This document shows positions 1-7,995 of a stretch of DNA of 64,000 nt, one piece after another (the stretch's first letter is position 1; the number at the start of each line of letters is the position of its first letter). The stretch is from an uncultured Blautia sp. (GTDB taxonomy: Bacteria > Bacillota > Clostridia > Lachnospirales > Lachnospiraceae). Location of the stretch: positions 16,674 through 80,673 of the forward strand of contig NZ_CALFLA010000081.1 in assembly GCF_937880195.1 (NCBI RefSeq), given 5' to 3'. The position numbers and the translations under genes were made by a program. Below the pieces are notes generated by a model that searched no databases, had not been told where the DNA came from, and was given only the letters and a program-made list of their open reading frames with translations.

Positions 1-876
1 GGCAAAAGCCTTGGAAGACGCATGGTAGCTGGCCTTCATACTGCTCAGACGCTCCACTGGCTGTCCTACTGCCAGAAACCAGTCCTGTTCCCGGCCCTTT
101 CCCATATTATCGCGGAAAAAGGCCACGCATTTCTCTGTGTTGACTCCTGGCTCGTTTCTTCTTTCCTTTACAAGAACCGCATAGCTGAATGCTGTATTGC
201 GAAAAAGCATGGCAAAAGGATTGTTCAGGAAAAACACTTCCATTTTTTCGTGCTTTTTGGCTTCCTTTTCTGAATATTCCTCTGCTGCTCCAGAGGTTCT
301 TCTTCCTGATTCCATGGAAAAGATCAAAATGTTATATGCTTCTGCAACAATGTCCAGACCCAGCCTGTCCGCACGTTTATACAGCTCTTCTCCATCCATA
401 CTGCCGCTGACCAGGGCTTCAAAAAAATCGCGGCTGCTGTTTTTTTCGTATTCCTGGATTTCTCTGTGGAATTTCTCATAATATTCCTTCTGCCCCTGTT
501 CCTGTTCCCATCTGTTTCTGATTTCCGTAAGTCTTTCCAGAAAAGCATTTTTTGTAATGGGTTTTAAAAGATAATCCTCCACTCCGATATTAATAGCCTG
601 TTTTGCATAATTAAAGTCATCATAACCGCTTAAGATCACGATCTTCATATCGGGAAAATCCTTTCTGACCATTTTGCTCAGGGTCAGTCCGTCCATAAAA
701 GGCATTTTTATATCTGTAACAAGAAGATCCGGTTTCAGATTGCGGATCATAGGCAGAGCCACTTCTCCGTCCGGGGCTTCTCCAACCAACTGATAGCCGT
801 ACTGCTCCCAGGGGATCATTTTTTTGATGGTTTCCCTGACAACAACCTCGTCTTCCACAAGAAAAATTCTCAGCAT
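1..876 (-). CDS. YesN-type response regulator, N-terminal 292 residues (partial, runs off window start)
   Basis: The reading frame is open from an ATG at 876 to the first base of the window, so the C-terminus is missing. The N-terminus is a CheY-like receiver (MLRIFLVEDE, then LLVTDIKMPFMDG with the phospho-acceptor Asp, then the LSGYDDF and DYLLKP motifs), about residues 1-120. A coiled region and a ligand/linker domain follow. This is the layout of YesN response regulators, which end in an AraC-type HTH and pair with a YesM histidine kinase, usually controlling sugar transport. The AraC domain would lie outside the window. Its partner kinase is not in the window. Family call is firm; target genes are unknown. 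Confidence 0.9.
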   Translation of the reverse strand, partial: MLRIFLVEDEVVVRETIKKMIPWEQYGYQLVGEAPDGEVALPMIRNLKPDLLVTDIKMPFMDGLTLSKMVRKDFPDMKIVILSGYDDFNYAKQAINIGVEDYLLKPITKNAFLERLTEIRNRWEQEQGQKEYYEKFHREIQEYEKNSSRDFFEALVSGSMDGEELYKRADRLGLDIVAEAYNILIFSMESGRRTSGAAEEYSEKEAKKHEKMEVFFLNNPFAMLFRNTAFSYAVLVKERRNEPGVNTEKCVAFFRDNMGKGREQDWFLAVGQPVERLSSMKASYHASSKAFA

Positions 877-1111
877 TTTTTATTCCTCCAACCTTATACT
901 CCGTTTTATTTTATAACTTACCCTGAAATGATACAAGTGATTTTTCAGATCCCCTTTTCTTTTCTGCCCAAAACAGTCCTGCTAAAATCTGTCTCCTGGA
1001 TATTCTATTTATGGAAATTTAATATTTCTACCGCTATACCCAGGGGCAGGCATATGATAAAATATTCATAGGTGTTTTGTTATTTATTTAAGTAGAATCG
1101 AGGGAATCATT

Positions 1112-1552
1112 ATGAACAAAAAAGAATTTCTGGATATTCTATACGGACAGCTTATTGACCAGATGCCCTCAGACAGGGCATCCGCCCATGTCCGCTATTA
1201 TCAGACCTATATAGAAGAGGAAGCCCAAAAGGGCCGAGGGGAGGATGAGATTTTTCAGACTCTTGGCGATCCTCGGCTTATTGCCAAGACGCTGATCGAT
1301 ACAGAAGCAGAGTCCGGCTTCCATACACAGACAGCAGGCGAAGCTTACAGCCCGGAGGGTTCTGACACAGGCCAGCCCAAATCCCGCCGTTACAAACTGG
1401 ATCTCTCTACCTGGTATGGGAAACTGATCGTACTTCTTGCAGCAGCGGCCGTACTTGTGCTTTTGTTTATGGCCCTTAGCTTCCTTCTTCCCTTTTTGCT
1501 TGTGGGAAGCCTTATTTTGTTTTTTATTTCCTGGTTCCGCAGACGTAAATAA
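1112..1552 (+). CDS. DUF1700 / HAAS-domain membrane protein
   Basis: 146 residues, ATG preceded by a GAGGGA ribosome binding site. The N-terminal half matches the HAAS (DUF1700) pattern: MNKKEFLDILYGQL, then a helix pair ending in TLGDPRLIAKTLI. The C-terminal third holds one or two strongly hydrophobic segments (about residues 108-140) ending in a positively charged tail (WFRRRK), so it is probably an inner-membrane protein with the HAAS domain inside the cell. HAAS proteins often sit beside PadR regulators; none is visible here. It diverges from the YesN-like regulator and converges on the subtilase gene. Exact role unknown. Confidence 0.85.
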   Translation: MNKKEFLDILYGQLIDQMPSDRASAHVRYYQTYIEEEAQKGRGEDEIFQTLGDPRLIAKTLIDTEAESGFHTQTAGEAYSPEGSDTGQPKSRRYKLDLSTWYGKLIVLLAAAAVLVLLFMALSFLLPFLLVGSLILFFISWFRRRK

Positions 1553-1566
1553 AAAGAGAGAAGTCG

Positions 1567-1688
1567 CCCCCACCCGTAAAACGGATGGCTCGACGGACGG
1601 CTATAAGCCTTTAATGCTGGGCTAGCGTCTCAAGGCGCTGGCTTTCGCTTTACTCTAGCCACTCTGCTTTTGACTCGTCAGCTTTATT
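1567..1688. other. structured intergenic element between convergent genes
   Basis: The 139 bp between two convergent genes are rich in inverted repeats: CCGT/ACGG hairpin around 1570-1588, GGCTAG at 1620-1625 paired with CTAGCC at 1655-1660, and T-runs at both ends (TTTTTTT near 1687 on +, and TTTTT just after the DUF1700 stop when read on -). It can serve as a bidirectional terminator. Its composition (GC-rich, several short palindromes) differs from neighbouring intergenic DNA and resembles a dispersed repeat or a structured RNA. That it is a repeat family is my inference. Confidence 0.45.
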
Positions 1689-1691
1689 TTT

Positions 1692-3467
1692 TTACATTGG
1701 CAGACTGTCCCTTACGCACAGCGCGCCATACCCCACCACTGGATTCGGATATTTCTCAAATCCCGGCAAGGGCTTTGCCCCTCTTCTGAGATACGCCTTT
1801 ACTTTTTCTCCCCACAGAAAAGGATCGTTGCCTCTGACGATCGCCCACTCCATCATAAGCGCCGCCGCTCCAGTCACAAAGGGAACGGCAAAGGAAGTCC
1901 CTGTTGCAGGGCGGTAGCCTCCTCCCGGAACAGAAGCTGTGATCTCTACCCCTGGCGCTACCAGATCCGGTTTTGGATAAGTCAGATCCCCTCCGCCTCT
2001 TCCTGAAAACTCTGCCGGAGCATTCAAACGGGAATCATAAGCGCCCACAGTGATCACCTTTTCTGCAGTAGAAGGGATCGTCAGCGTTTCCTCTGCCACG
2101 GGATAATAAAATCCTGTTCCCGGATTTCTAACGCCGCCTCCTGGAAGCCACAAATGATAGCTTCCGTCTTTTATGTTCCGTCCAAAAAGCTCAATGCGCC
2201 ACACGCCGGAGGAAATAAATTCCCTCTGGGGAATCAGCTCCATATATATCTCCTGCGTCACCTGGAAAGGGCCCGGCTTACCATAATAAATAAGAATATC
2301 TGTATTTCCCGTCTGGTATCTCTGAGTACCGATCTGTTCAGGCAAAGGGCCGAATTTCTGCCCAGAAGGAGCTATGATTGTAATTTCTGTCTCGTCTGCG
2401 TAAGATTTCCAAATCTGTATATTCAAAGAGCTTTCCCGCGAGCTTACAGCAAATGAAATCTCTTCTTTCTGCCTGTTTTTCAGTTTTCCTGCAGTATGAG
2501 CGCTGTCATTTCCATTATTCCCCGATCCCACACAGATTACAGTCCTGCCTATATTCGATACGTTTGTCAGATAAGTTTCTAAAAGTGAATCCCCTGTGTG
2601 TGAACCATAATTGTTCCCAAAACTGATATTTAACGCCATAGGCTTTCCCAGAATTTTTGCCTGACGGACAAGATAATCCACTCCCTCCATCAATTCCACA
2701 GTCCTGGGAAAAGAATCTGTTCCCGGTATTCCCATTTTTACGGCAATGATATCGCTTTCATAAGCAACACCTCGGTTTACGCCTCCAGAGGCTCTGCCGT
2801 TTCCTGCTGCAATTCCCAGTACAGAAGTTCCATGGCCGCTGAGATCTCTTTCCCGTATCAGAAGATCCCCTTCTCTCTCTGGAAGCGCCAGGGCATGATC
2901 TATTTCTTCCTTTGTATATTCCACCCCGCTTAAATATCCTTTTGGTGGGCTTTGTTCAGGTCCGGGCTGTCCGCTTTGATCCCAAAGCCTCAAAATCCGG
3001 CTGTTTCCATCTTCATTGCGAAAATCAGGATGTCTCCAGTCTATGCCAGAATCCACGATCCCGATCAAAACTCCCTTCCCAGACAGCCCTGTTTCCAGCC
3101 CCGGCACTCTGTTTTGTCCTGCATCAAAATATCCTTCCTGCACCGGACGGATGCAGGAAGCATCAAGCCCCTGGCTCACCTGAAAATAAAGACGTTTCGG
3201 CAGCTCCATAAATTCCACCTGGGGATTCCCTGCAGTTTCCCTGATCCGATCCTCAGGAAGCGTCAATACAGCATATCCACCTAAAAGAGGCACTGCCCGG
3301 ATTCCATTCCCGGACAATGCCTCTATATTTCCGCTGTATTTTATTATCACATCCCACATCCGGGATCCGTCTTCATTTCCTGCGTTTAAATTCAGTGATC
3401 TTTCCCTTTCCTCTTCTGTGGAGTCAAGAGCAAGATTTAAAAGATTATCAAGTTTCTGATCTGCCAT
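1692..3467 (-). CDS. S8 family serine peptidase, Csp-like, no signal peptide
   Basis: 591 residues, ATG start with a weak AGGCGG site. The subtilisin triad is intact: Asp139 in GIVDSGIDWRHPDF, His212 in DLSGHGTSVLGIAAG, Ser525 in ATGTSFAVPFVTGAAAL. The oxyanion Asn lies in CVGSGNNGND. The N-terminal about 90 residues look like a Csp-type prodomain, and a large insertion (about 330-460) forms an extra beta region, as in Clostridial Csp germination proteases and their Lachnospiraceae relatives. There is no signal peptide or membrane anchor, so it is probably cytosolic or, if the organism sporulates, packaged in the spore. A germination role is not shown by the neighbours. Confidence 0.88.
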   Translation of the reverse strand: MADQKLDNLLNLALDSTEEERERSLNLNAGNEDGSRMWDVIIKYSGNIEALSGNGIRAVPLLGGYAVLTLPEDRIRETAGNPQVEFMELPKRLYFQVSQGLDASCIRPVQEGYFDAGQNRVPGLETGLSGKGVLIGIVDSGIDWRHPDFRNEDGNSRILRLWDQSGQPGPEQSPPKGYLSGVEYTKEEIDHALALPEREGDLLIRERDLSGHGTSVLGIAAGNGRASGGVNRGVAYESDIIAVKMGIPGTDSFPRTVELMEGVDYLVRQAKILGKPMALNISFGNNYGSHTGDSLLETYLTNVSNIGRTVICVGSGNNGNDSAHTAGKLKNRQKEEISFAVSSRESSLNIQIWKSYADETEITIIAPSGQKFGPLPEQIGTQRYQTGNTDILIYYGKPGPFQVTQEIYMELIPQREFISSGVWRIELFGRNIKDGSYHLWLPGGGVRNPGTGFYYPVAEETLTIPSTAEKVITVGAYDSRLNAPAEFSGRGGGDLTYPKPDLVAPGVEITASVPGGGYRPATGTSFAVPFVTGAAALMMEWAIVRGNDPFLWGEKVKAYLRRGAKPLPGFEKYPNPVVGYGALCVRDSLPM

Positions 3468-3577
3468 AATCGCCGCCTGAAATCCTACTTACTAAAAATT
3501 ATGCAGAAATCCTGCTTTCATGCCTGAATCATGGCTTGTCCTGTTCAACCAAATACTTTTCCGGTCCAAAAACTGTT

Positions 3578-4864
3578 TTATCTGAATTTGATATTAGGAT
3601 ATACCTTTTCCATATAGGAATCCGGGAACCACTCGTCCATCAGAACGCCTATCTGATTTGACGCCGGAAGTCCGTCATGTCTTTTGGAATAGCGGTCAAG
3701 GGCCAGTCCAGACAAAGCAATATTTACACTCATAAAAACAACCATAACAGCGCAAAGAGGTTTTCCAATGCGAGCCGGTATCTTTTCGATCCATTTTGAC
3801 AGAAACGGATAAATTCCCTTCATCCATATAATCGCCGCAATTCCCCAGAAAAAGCAATACAGAAGATTGATCCTTCCTCCCAGATTAAAGGGAATCTTGC
3901 TATAATCCCAGAATACAGTTCCAAATACGATTTCTGTAAACACGCTGCATATATACTCATACACTCCGCCCAGAATCGTACCAAGAAGGAACAGCCTCCT
4001 GTCGCTCTGCTCTCTGTACTTGTAAAGCATCCACGTCAGCATGGCACATCCCAGGCCCCATACAATACTGAAATCTCCAAACACCACGCTGCTTCGACTC
4101 ATCCATCTTCCCGCTGTGATCCGGCAGAAGATCGTCTCTGTGATATCTCCCAGAAAAGCGCCGATAAAAAACAGGGAAACCAGCTTATAAAATCCACAGC
4201 CGGAAGCAAATACTTCCTCCTTTTCTTCCTTTTCCAGATTTGGGTAGGCTTTGATCATACGGGTCTGAAGACGTCTGGTCATTGTATTTTCCAAAAGCTT
4301 TGAAGTTCTTCCCAGTCCCTCCACGATCTGATCAATACGACCGTTTTTCTTTTTGAGCCCCCAGACCGCAATCACATTTCCAAAAAAGTCCACTGCCAGA
4401 AGTCCAAAAAGAACACACAGGATTATTTTTCCCCATAATACAGGGATTAAAGCAATCAGCCTTGCCAAAAGAGGATTTATAAACAAAATCATAAGAACTG
4501 AGCATAAGCCCCAGAGAAGGGAGGATTTTAAACAGATATATCCTCCAAAATTAAACCGTTCTTTGGAATAATCCCACCATTTTTTATGAAGACTCATTTC
4601 CAAAAGGCGACCTGTCACATATTCTACAAATGTATTCAGAACCATTCCTCCCAGAAACAAGAAGAAAAGACTTTCCCTAAGCTCTGGAAGAAAAACTGCT
4701 GTTACAACAGCGCCCAGGCCATACACCGGACAAAGAGGACCGCTGACTGCGCCTCTGTTCACAAAACGATGTCTCTTCACTGCTGCCAAAATAACTTCTC
4801 CGCACCATCCCCAAAAGGAATAGATCATATACAGCCACAGAAGTTCATAATATGAGTCTATCAT
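3578..4864 (-). CDS. CmpB-type (PF06541) multi-pass membrane protein, internally duplicated
   Basis: An in-frame ATG exists at 4894, but AAAGGAG lies just ahead of the ATG at 4864, which gives MIDSYYELLWLYM and 428 residues. The sequence contains two copies of a membrane unit. Each copy carries an aromatic motif near its start (FWGWCGEV in copy 1, IGAFLGDITETIF in copy 2), then a glycine/valine segment with PVYGLG or IVWGLG, then a WDYSK box and an N-[FL]GG[YR]I motif. About eleven hydrophobic segments are visible. The family is annotated as a putative ABC transporter type IV component, but no ATPase is adjacent, so transport is unproven. Confidence 0.75.
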   Translation of the reverse strand: MIDSYYELLWLYMIYSFWGWCGEVILAAVKRHRFVNRGAVSGPLCPVYGLGAVVTAVFLPELRESLFFLFLGGMVLNTFVEYVTGRLLEMSLHKKWWDYSKERFNFGGYICLKSSLLWGLCSVLMILFINPLLARLIALIPVLWGKIILCVLFGLLAVDFFGNVIAVWGLKKKNGRIDQIVEGLGRTSKLLENTMTRRLQTRMIKAYPNLEKEEKEEVFASGCGFYKLVSLFFIGAFLGDITETIFCRITAGRWMSRSSVVFGDFSIVWGLGCAMLTWMLYKYREQSDRRLFLLGTILGGVYEYICSVFTEIVFGTVFWDYSKIPFNLGGRINLLYCFFWGIAAIIWMKGIYPFLSKWIEKIPARIGKPLCAVMVVFMSVNIALSGLALDRYSKRHDGLPASNQIGVLMDEWFPDSYMEKVYPNIKFR

Positions 4865-4985
4865 GTCTTTCTCCTTTGTATCTCTTGTTTTCATGTTAGG
4901 GAATATTGTATTTCATGGGAAGGATCCTGTCAAGTTTTGTCAGATAACTCTGCTGCCAGAATCTCTCCGGTATACTCCTATTACA

Positions 4986-5038
4986 CAAAAACCCCTTCTT
5001 TAAAAGCCAGGCTTAATCTCCAGGCCTTAAAGAAGGGG
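4986..5038 (-). terminator. intrinsic terminator after ptsI
   Basis: Read on the minus strand, CCCCTTCTTTAA (5038-5027) pairs with TTAAAGAAGGGG (5003-4992), followed by TTTTTG. It lies about 20 bp past the ptsI stop and ends the PTS transcript. Confidence 0.9.
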
Positions 5039-5056
5039 TAGCAAACTTTATTTTTT

Positions 5057-6685
5057 TCAGTCTTCTGCTTTCATTTCACGGACAATTTTGCGAAGTTTCA
5101 GGATCATGGAAGGAGCTACAGACAGCTCGTCAAGTCCCATACGCACAAACTTCTCCGTAAGCGTCAGGTCTGCGCCCAGCTCGCCGCAGATGCCAGCCCA
5201 TTTGCCGCATTTATGCGCATTGTCAACTACCATCTGGATCATGCGCAGAATTGCCTCATGATGGGGATTATAAAAATCATCCAGCTTCTCATTCTGCCTG
5301 TCAATAGCCAGGGTGTACTGAGTCAGGTCGTTTGTTCCAATACTGAAAAAGTCAACCAGCTCTGCAAGACGGTCGCTTACCATAACTGCCGCCGGAGTTT
5401 CGATCATGATTCCCTGCTCTGGGATTCTGTACTGGATTTCCTGAGCCTTCAGCTCGATCTCCACTTCCTTCACGATCTCATAAATCTTTTCCACTTCCTC
5501 AACAGAAGTGATCATAGGATACATGATAGAAAGGTTTCCGTATACTGCCGCACGGAAAAGAGCGCGAAGCTGTGTCTTAAAGATATCCGGCTGTTTCAGG
5601 CAGATACGGATAGCACGGTATCCAAGAGCCGGATTATCTTCATTTCCAAGGTTAAAGTAATCCACCTGCTTGTCTGCTCCGATATCAAGAGTACGGATAA
5701 TAACTTTCTTGCCCGCCATTGTCTGAACAGCCTGCTTATATGCCTGGAACTGCTCTTCCTCTGTAGGGAAGTCGTTTCTTCCAAGGTACAGAAATTCACT
5801 TCTAAAAAGTCCGATACCTCCCGCATCGTTTTCCAGAACGTATCCGATATCTCCGACGCTTCCGATATTTGCATAGATGTTGATCTTTTTGCCGTCAAGT
5901 GTGACATTCTCCTTGCCTTTCAGATCCTGGAGAAGGGCAAGTTTTTCTTTTTCTTCCTGCACTCTTTTGAGGGTCTGTTCCTGTGTCTCCTCATCCGGCT
6001 CAAAGGTCACCTGTCCGGTAAATCCGTCTACCACTGCAGTTGTGCCGCTTGCCAGCTCGTCCAGTTCAAGGGGTACGCCGATCAAAGCTGGAATATTCAT
6101 CATACGGGCAAGGATCGCAGTATGAGAGTTTGTAGAACCATGAACAGTTACAAAAGCAAGGATCTTGTCCTTGTCCATCTGTACAGTCTCGCTTGGGCTC
6201 AGATCGTCGGCAACGATAATGGACGGATCGATATTGCTTAAGTCTGTGTCCTCCTGTCCGCTTAAATTGCGCACAAGTCTCTCAGAAATGTCCTTGATAT
6301 CTGCTGCACGAGCCTTCATGTAATCGTCGTCCATGGATGCAAACATCTGGGAAAAATTATCCCCGGTTACTGCAACCGCATACTCGGCGTTTACCATTTC
6401 AGTCTCGATCATATTCTGGATCGCCTCCAGATAGTCTTCATCCTCCAGCATCATCTGATGAACTTCAAAAATAGCTGCGCTTGCCTCTCCCACTTCCTTC
6501 AGGGCTTTATCATAAAGCTTCTGAAGCTGCTCCTGGGAACGCTTTACTGCATCCTGGACGCGGTCAGCCTCTTTCTGAGCATCTTCGATCTTTGTTCTTT
6601 TTACCTGGTAATCATTTTTTTTCAAAACAACTACCGGGCCCATAACAATTCCCTTATAAACGGATTTCCCCTGGAAACTCTGCAT
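5057..6685 (-). CDS. ptsI: phosphoenolpyruvate-protein phosphotransferase (PTS enzyme I)
   Basis: Transfers phosphate from PEP to HPr in the cytoplasm. I chose the ATG at 6685 (MQSFQGKSVYKG), which follows GGGAGG at good distance, over the ATG at 6706; this gives 542 residues, close to the usual 570. The N-terminal HPr-binding helical domain is followed by the phospho-His loop GSTNSHTAILAR, the central barrel motif GGIGLFRSEFLYLGR, and the C-terminal PEP-binding signature (IMIETPAAV, FFSIGTNDLTQYTLAIDR, GICGELGAD). It lies 67 bp downstream of ptsH in the same direction and is closed by a strong terminator. Firm call. Confidence 0.97.
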   Translation of the reverse strand: MQSFQGKSVYKGIVMGPVVVLKKNDYQVKRTKIEDAQKEADRVQDAVKRSQEQLQKLYDKALKEVGEASAAIFEVHQMMLEDEDYLEAIQNMIETEMVNAEYAVAVTGDNFSQMFASMDDDYMKARAADIKDISERLVRNLSGQEDTDLSNIDPSIIVADDLSPSETVQMDKDKILAFVTVHGSTNSHTAILARMMNIPALIGVPLELDELASGTTAVVDGFTGQVTFEPDEETQEQTLKRVQEEKEKLALLQDLKGKENVTLDGKKINIYANIGSVGDIGYVLENDAGGIGLFRSEFLYLGRNDFPTEEEQFQAYKQAVQTMAGKKVIIRTLDIGADKQVDYFNLGNEDNPALGYRAIRICLKQPDIFKTQLRALFRAAVYGNLSIMYPMITSVEEVEKIYEIVKEVEIELKAQEIQYRIPEQGIMIETPAAVMVSDRLAELVDFFSIGTNDLTQYTLAIDRQNEKLDDFYNPHHEAILRMIQMVVDNAHKCGKWAGICGELGADLTLTEKFVRMGLDELSVAPSMILKLRKIVREMKAED

Positions 6686-6718
6686 ATATCTTTTCCTCCC
6701 TGGCATATTGCTTTTATT

Positions 6719-6736
6719 GTTACTGTTTGCAGTAAC
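6719..6736. repeat. GTTACTG palindrome between ptsH and ptsI
   Basis: GTTACTG-tttg-CAGTAAC, a perfect 7-bp stem in the 67-bp ptsH-ptsI gap. It shares its core with larger palindromes at 7105-7142 and 33411-33439, so it may be one copy of a small palindromic repeat. There is no T-run, so it is unlikely to be a terminator. Confidence 0.6.
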
Positions 6737-6752
6737 CTTTTGTTACTTATGA

Positions 6753-7010
6753 TTAGAGATTTTCGTTAAAGAATTTCTCCAGCTCTGCAATAGCAGTATC
6801 TTCGTCATCGCCTTCTGCCGTTACTTTTACGAGATCGCCCTGTTTTGCTCCAAGGGACATCAGCATCATAAGCTGGGAAAGCTTTACGCTTTTGCCGCCC
6901 TTTTCGATCATACATACGGAACTGTATTTCTTCGCCTCTTTGGCAAGAAGTCCTGCCGGTCTTGCATGGATTCCAAGTTCATCCTTAATTGTGTACTCAA
7001 ATGATTTCAT
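6753..7010 (-). CDS. ptsH: HPr family phosphocarrier protein, Ser46 site replaced
   Basis: 85 residues, ATG with GGAGG. The phospho-carrier His15 sits in GIHARPAG, so it can relay phosphate from enzyme I to the EII proteins. Aligned with B. subtilis HPr (VNLKSIMGVMSLG) the equivalent stretch is VKLSQLMMLMSLG: position 46, the HPr kinase target serine, is Gln, with a Ser at 45. It could therefore be poorly regulated by HPr kinase, or be a paralogue mainly for transport. It lies between the antiterminator gene and ptsI. Confidence 0.93.
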   Translation of the reverse strand: MKSFEYTIKDELGIHARPAGLLAKEAKKYSSVCMIEKGGKSVKLSQLMMLMSLGAKQGDLVKVTAEGDDEDTAIAELEKFFNENL

Positions 7011-7104
7011 AATATACCTCCGTTTTTTCTTTTTATTTTACATCATATTCGCATATTTTACCATACTAGATTAAAATGTGCTTTATATATCTTCATTTAT
7101 TTCC

Positions 7105-7142
7105 GTTACTGTTCACTGGAATAGTTCCGTGTGAACAGTTAC
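7105..7142. repeat. GTTACTGTTCAC palindrome overlapping the antiterminator stop codon
   Basis: GTTACTGTTCAC (7105-7116) and GTGAACAGTTAC (7131-7142) form a 12-bp stem with one mismatch and a 14-base loop. The right arm covers the stop codon of the antiterminator gene (7139-7141). No T-run follows on either strand. The same sequence core recurs elsewhere in the window (6719, 33411, and half-sites near 50991). Confidence 0.65.
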
Positions 7143-7975
7143 TTTAATTCCGTACCCATCACACGTTCCATATGCATTGCCAGGTATCCTGTTTCCACAT
7201 CATCTAAGTGAATTTTCAGGTTCTTTTCCATAGCGCCGCACACCTGAACGGCCATTTCAAAAGCCTTGGGAAATCTGATAGAAATATAATCGTTCATATT
7301 TACTTTTAATTTTTCTCCGTTCAGCGCGCGAGCCACCATATAGCGGATGTGATTCATAAGCCGGTTATAGGAAAGAGACATCACATCTATTTTCGTTCCG
7401 GTCTGCTCTTCCACCAAGGAGATACAGTCTCTGACTGCTCTGGTCATCTGCATGGCCTGAGAAACCTTCTGATCCTCAATAGCAGCATGGACATGAAGGG
7501 CAAGATATCCCACCTCATGTTCGTCAATCTCCACATGAAGCCGGTCTCTTAGAAGCTGCCTTGCGCATCCGGCAACCTTATATTCCTGATGGAATAAAAT
7601 ACGGATGTCCTCAGTAAGCGGATTGCTGATCTGCTCATTGTTCAGAATACGCTGTACAGCAAAAGCAAGATGATCCGCCATAGAAAAAAGAATGGAACGG
7701 TCAATTTTACCAAATTCCATTTCTGCCCGGGTAAGGATTTCCCCTGCAAGCTCCAGACATTCAGGAGGTACGGAACGGATGATCTCCTCCGCCGTTCCTC
7801 TCTCTGTAAGTTCTGTCAGGGAATACACCCTTGCGTCTTCTCCCAGGGAAAGAATCTCCCCTGTTTTTCTTCCAAATGCTGCGCCCTTTGCCATAACCAG
7901 ACATTTGCACGCATCCTTACAGCGGATTCCTATGAACGTATTATGATTTAAAACCTTTACTATTCTGTACATCAT
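7139..7975 (-). CDS. BglG/LicT-family transcription antiterminator (GlcT/LicT-like)
   Basis: 278 residues. The N-terminal CAT RNA-binding domain is recognisable (YRIVKVLNHNTFIG, then GAAFGRKTGEIL), followed by two PTS regulation domains with the expected histidines (ADHLAF and HEVGYLALHVHAAIE in PRD1; MNDYISIRFPKAFEM and TGYLAMHMERV in PRD2). Proteins of this family bind a ribonucleic antiterminator (RAT) and stop premature termination, with activity set by PTS phosphorylation. It sits 20 bp downstream of ptsG, whose leader holds a RAT-like element, so ptsG is the probable target. Start could be either of two adjacent ATGs. Confidence 0.93.
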   Translation of the reverse strand: MMYRIVKVLNHNTFIGIRCKDACKCLVMAKGAAFGRKTGEILSLGEDARVYSLTELTERGTAEEIIRSVPPECLELAGEILTRAEMEFGKIDRSILFSMADHLAFAVQRILNNEQISNPLTEDIRILFHQEYKVAGCARQLLRDRLHVEIDEHEVGYLALHVHAAIEDQKVSQAMQMTRAVRDCISLVEEQTGTKIDVMSLSYNRLMNHIRYMVARALNGEKLKVNMNDYISIRFPKAFEMAVQVCGAMEKNLKIHLDDVETGYLAMHMERVMGTELK

Positions 7976-7995
7976 CCGTATATCCCCATCTGGTT

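Noticed and set aside
5213..6241. 342-residue open frame opposite ptsI
   Set aside because: Antisense to ptsI with no coding signature.
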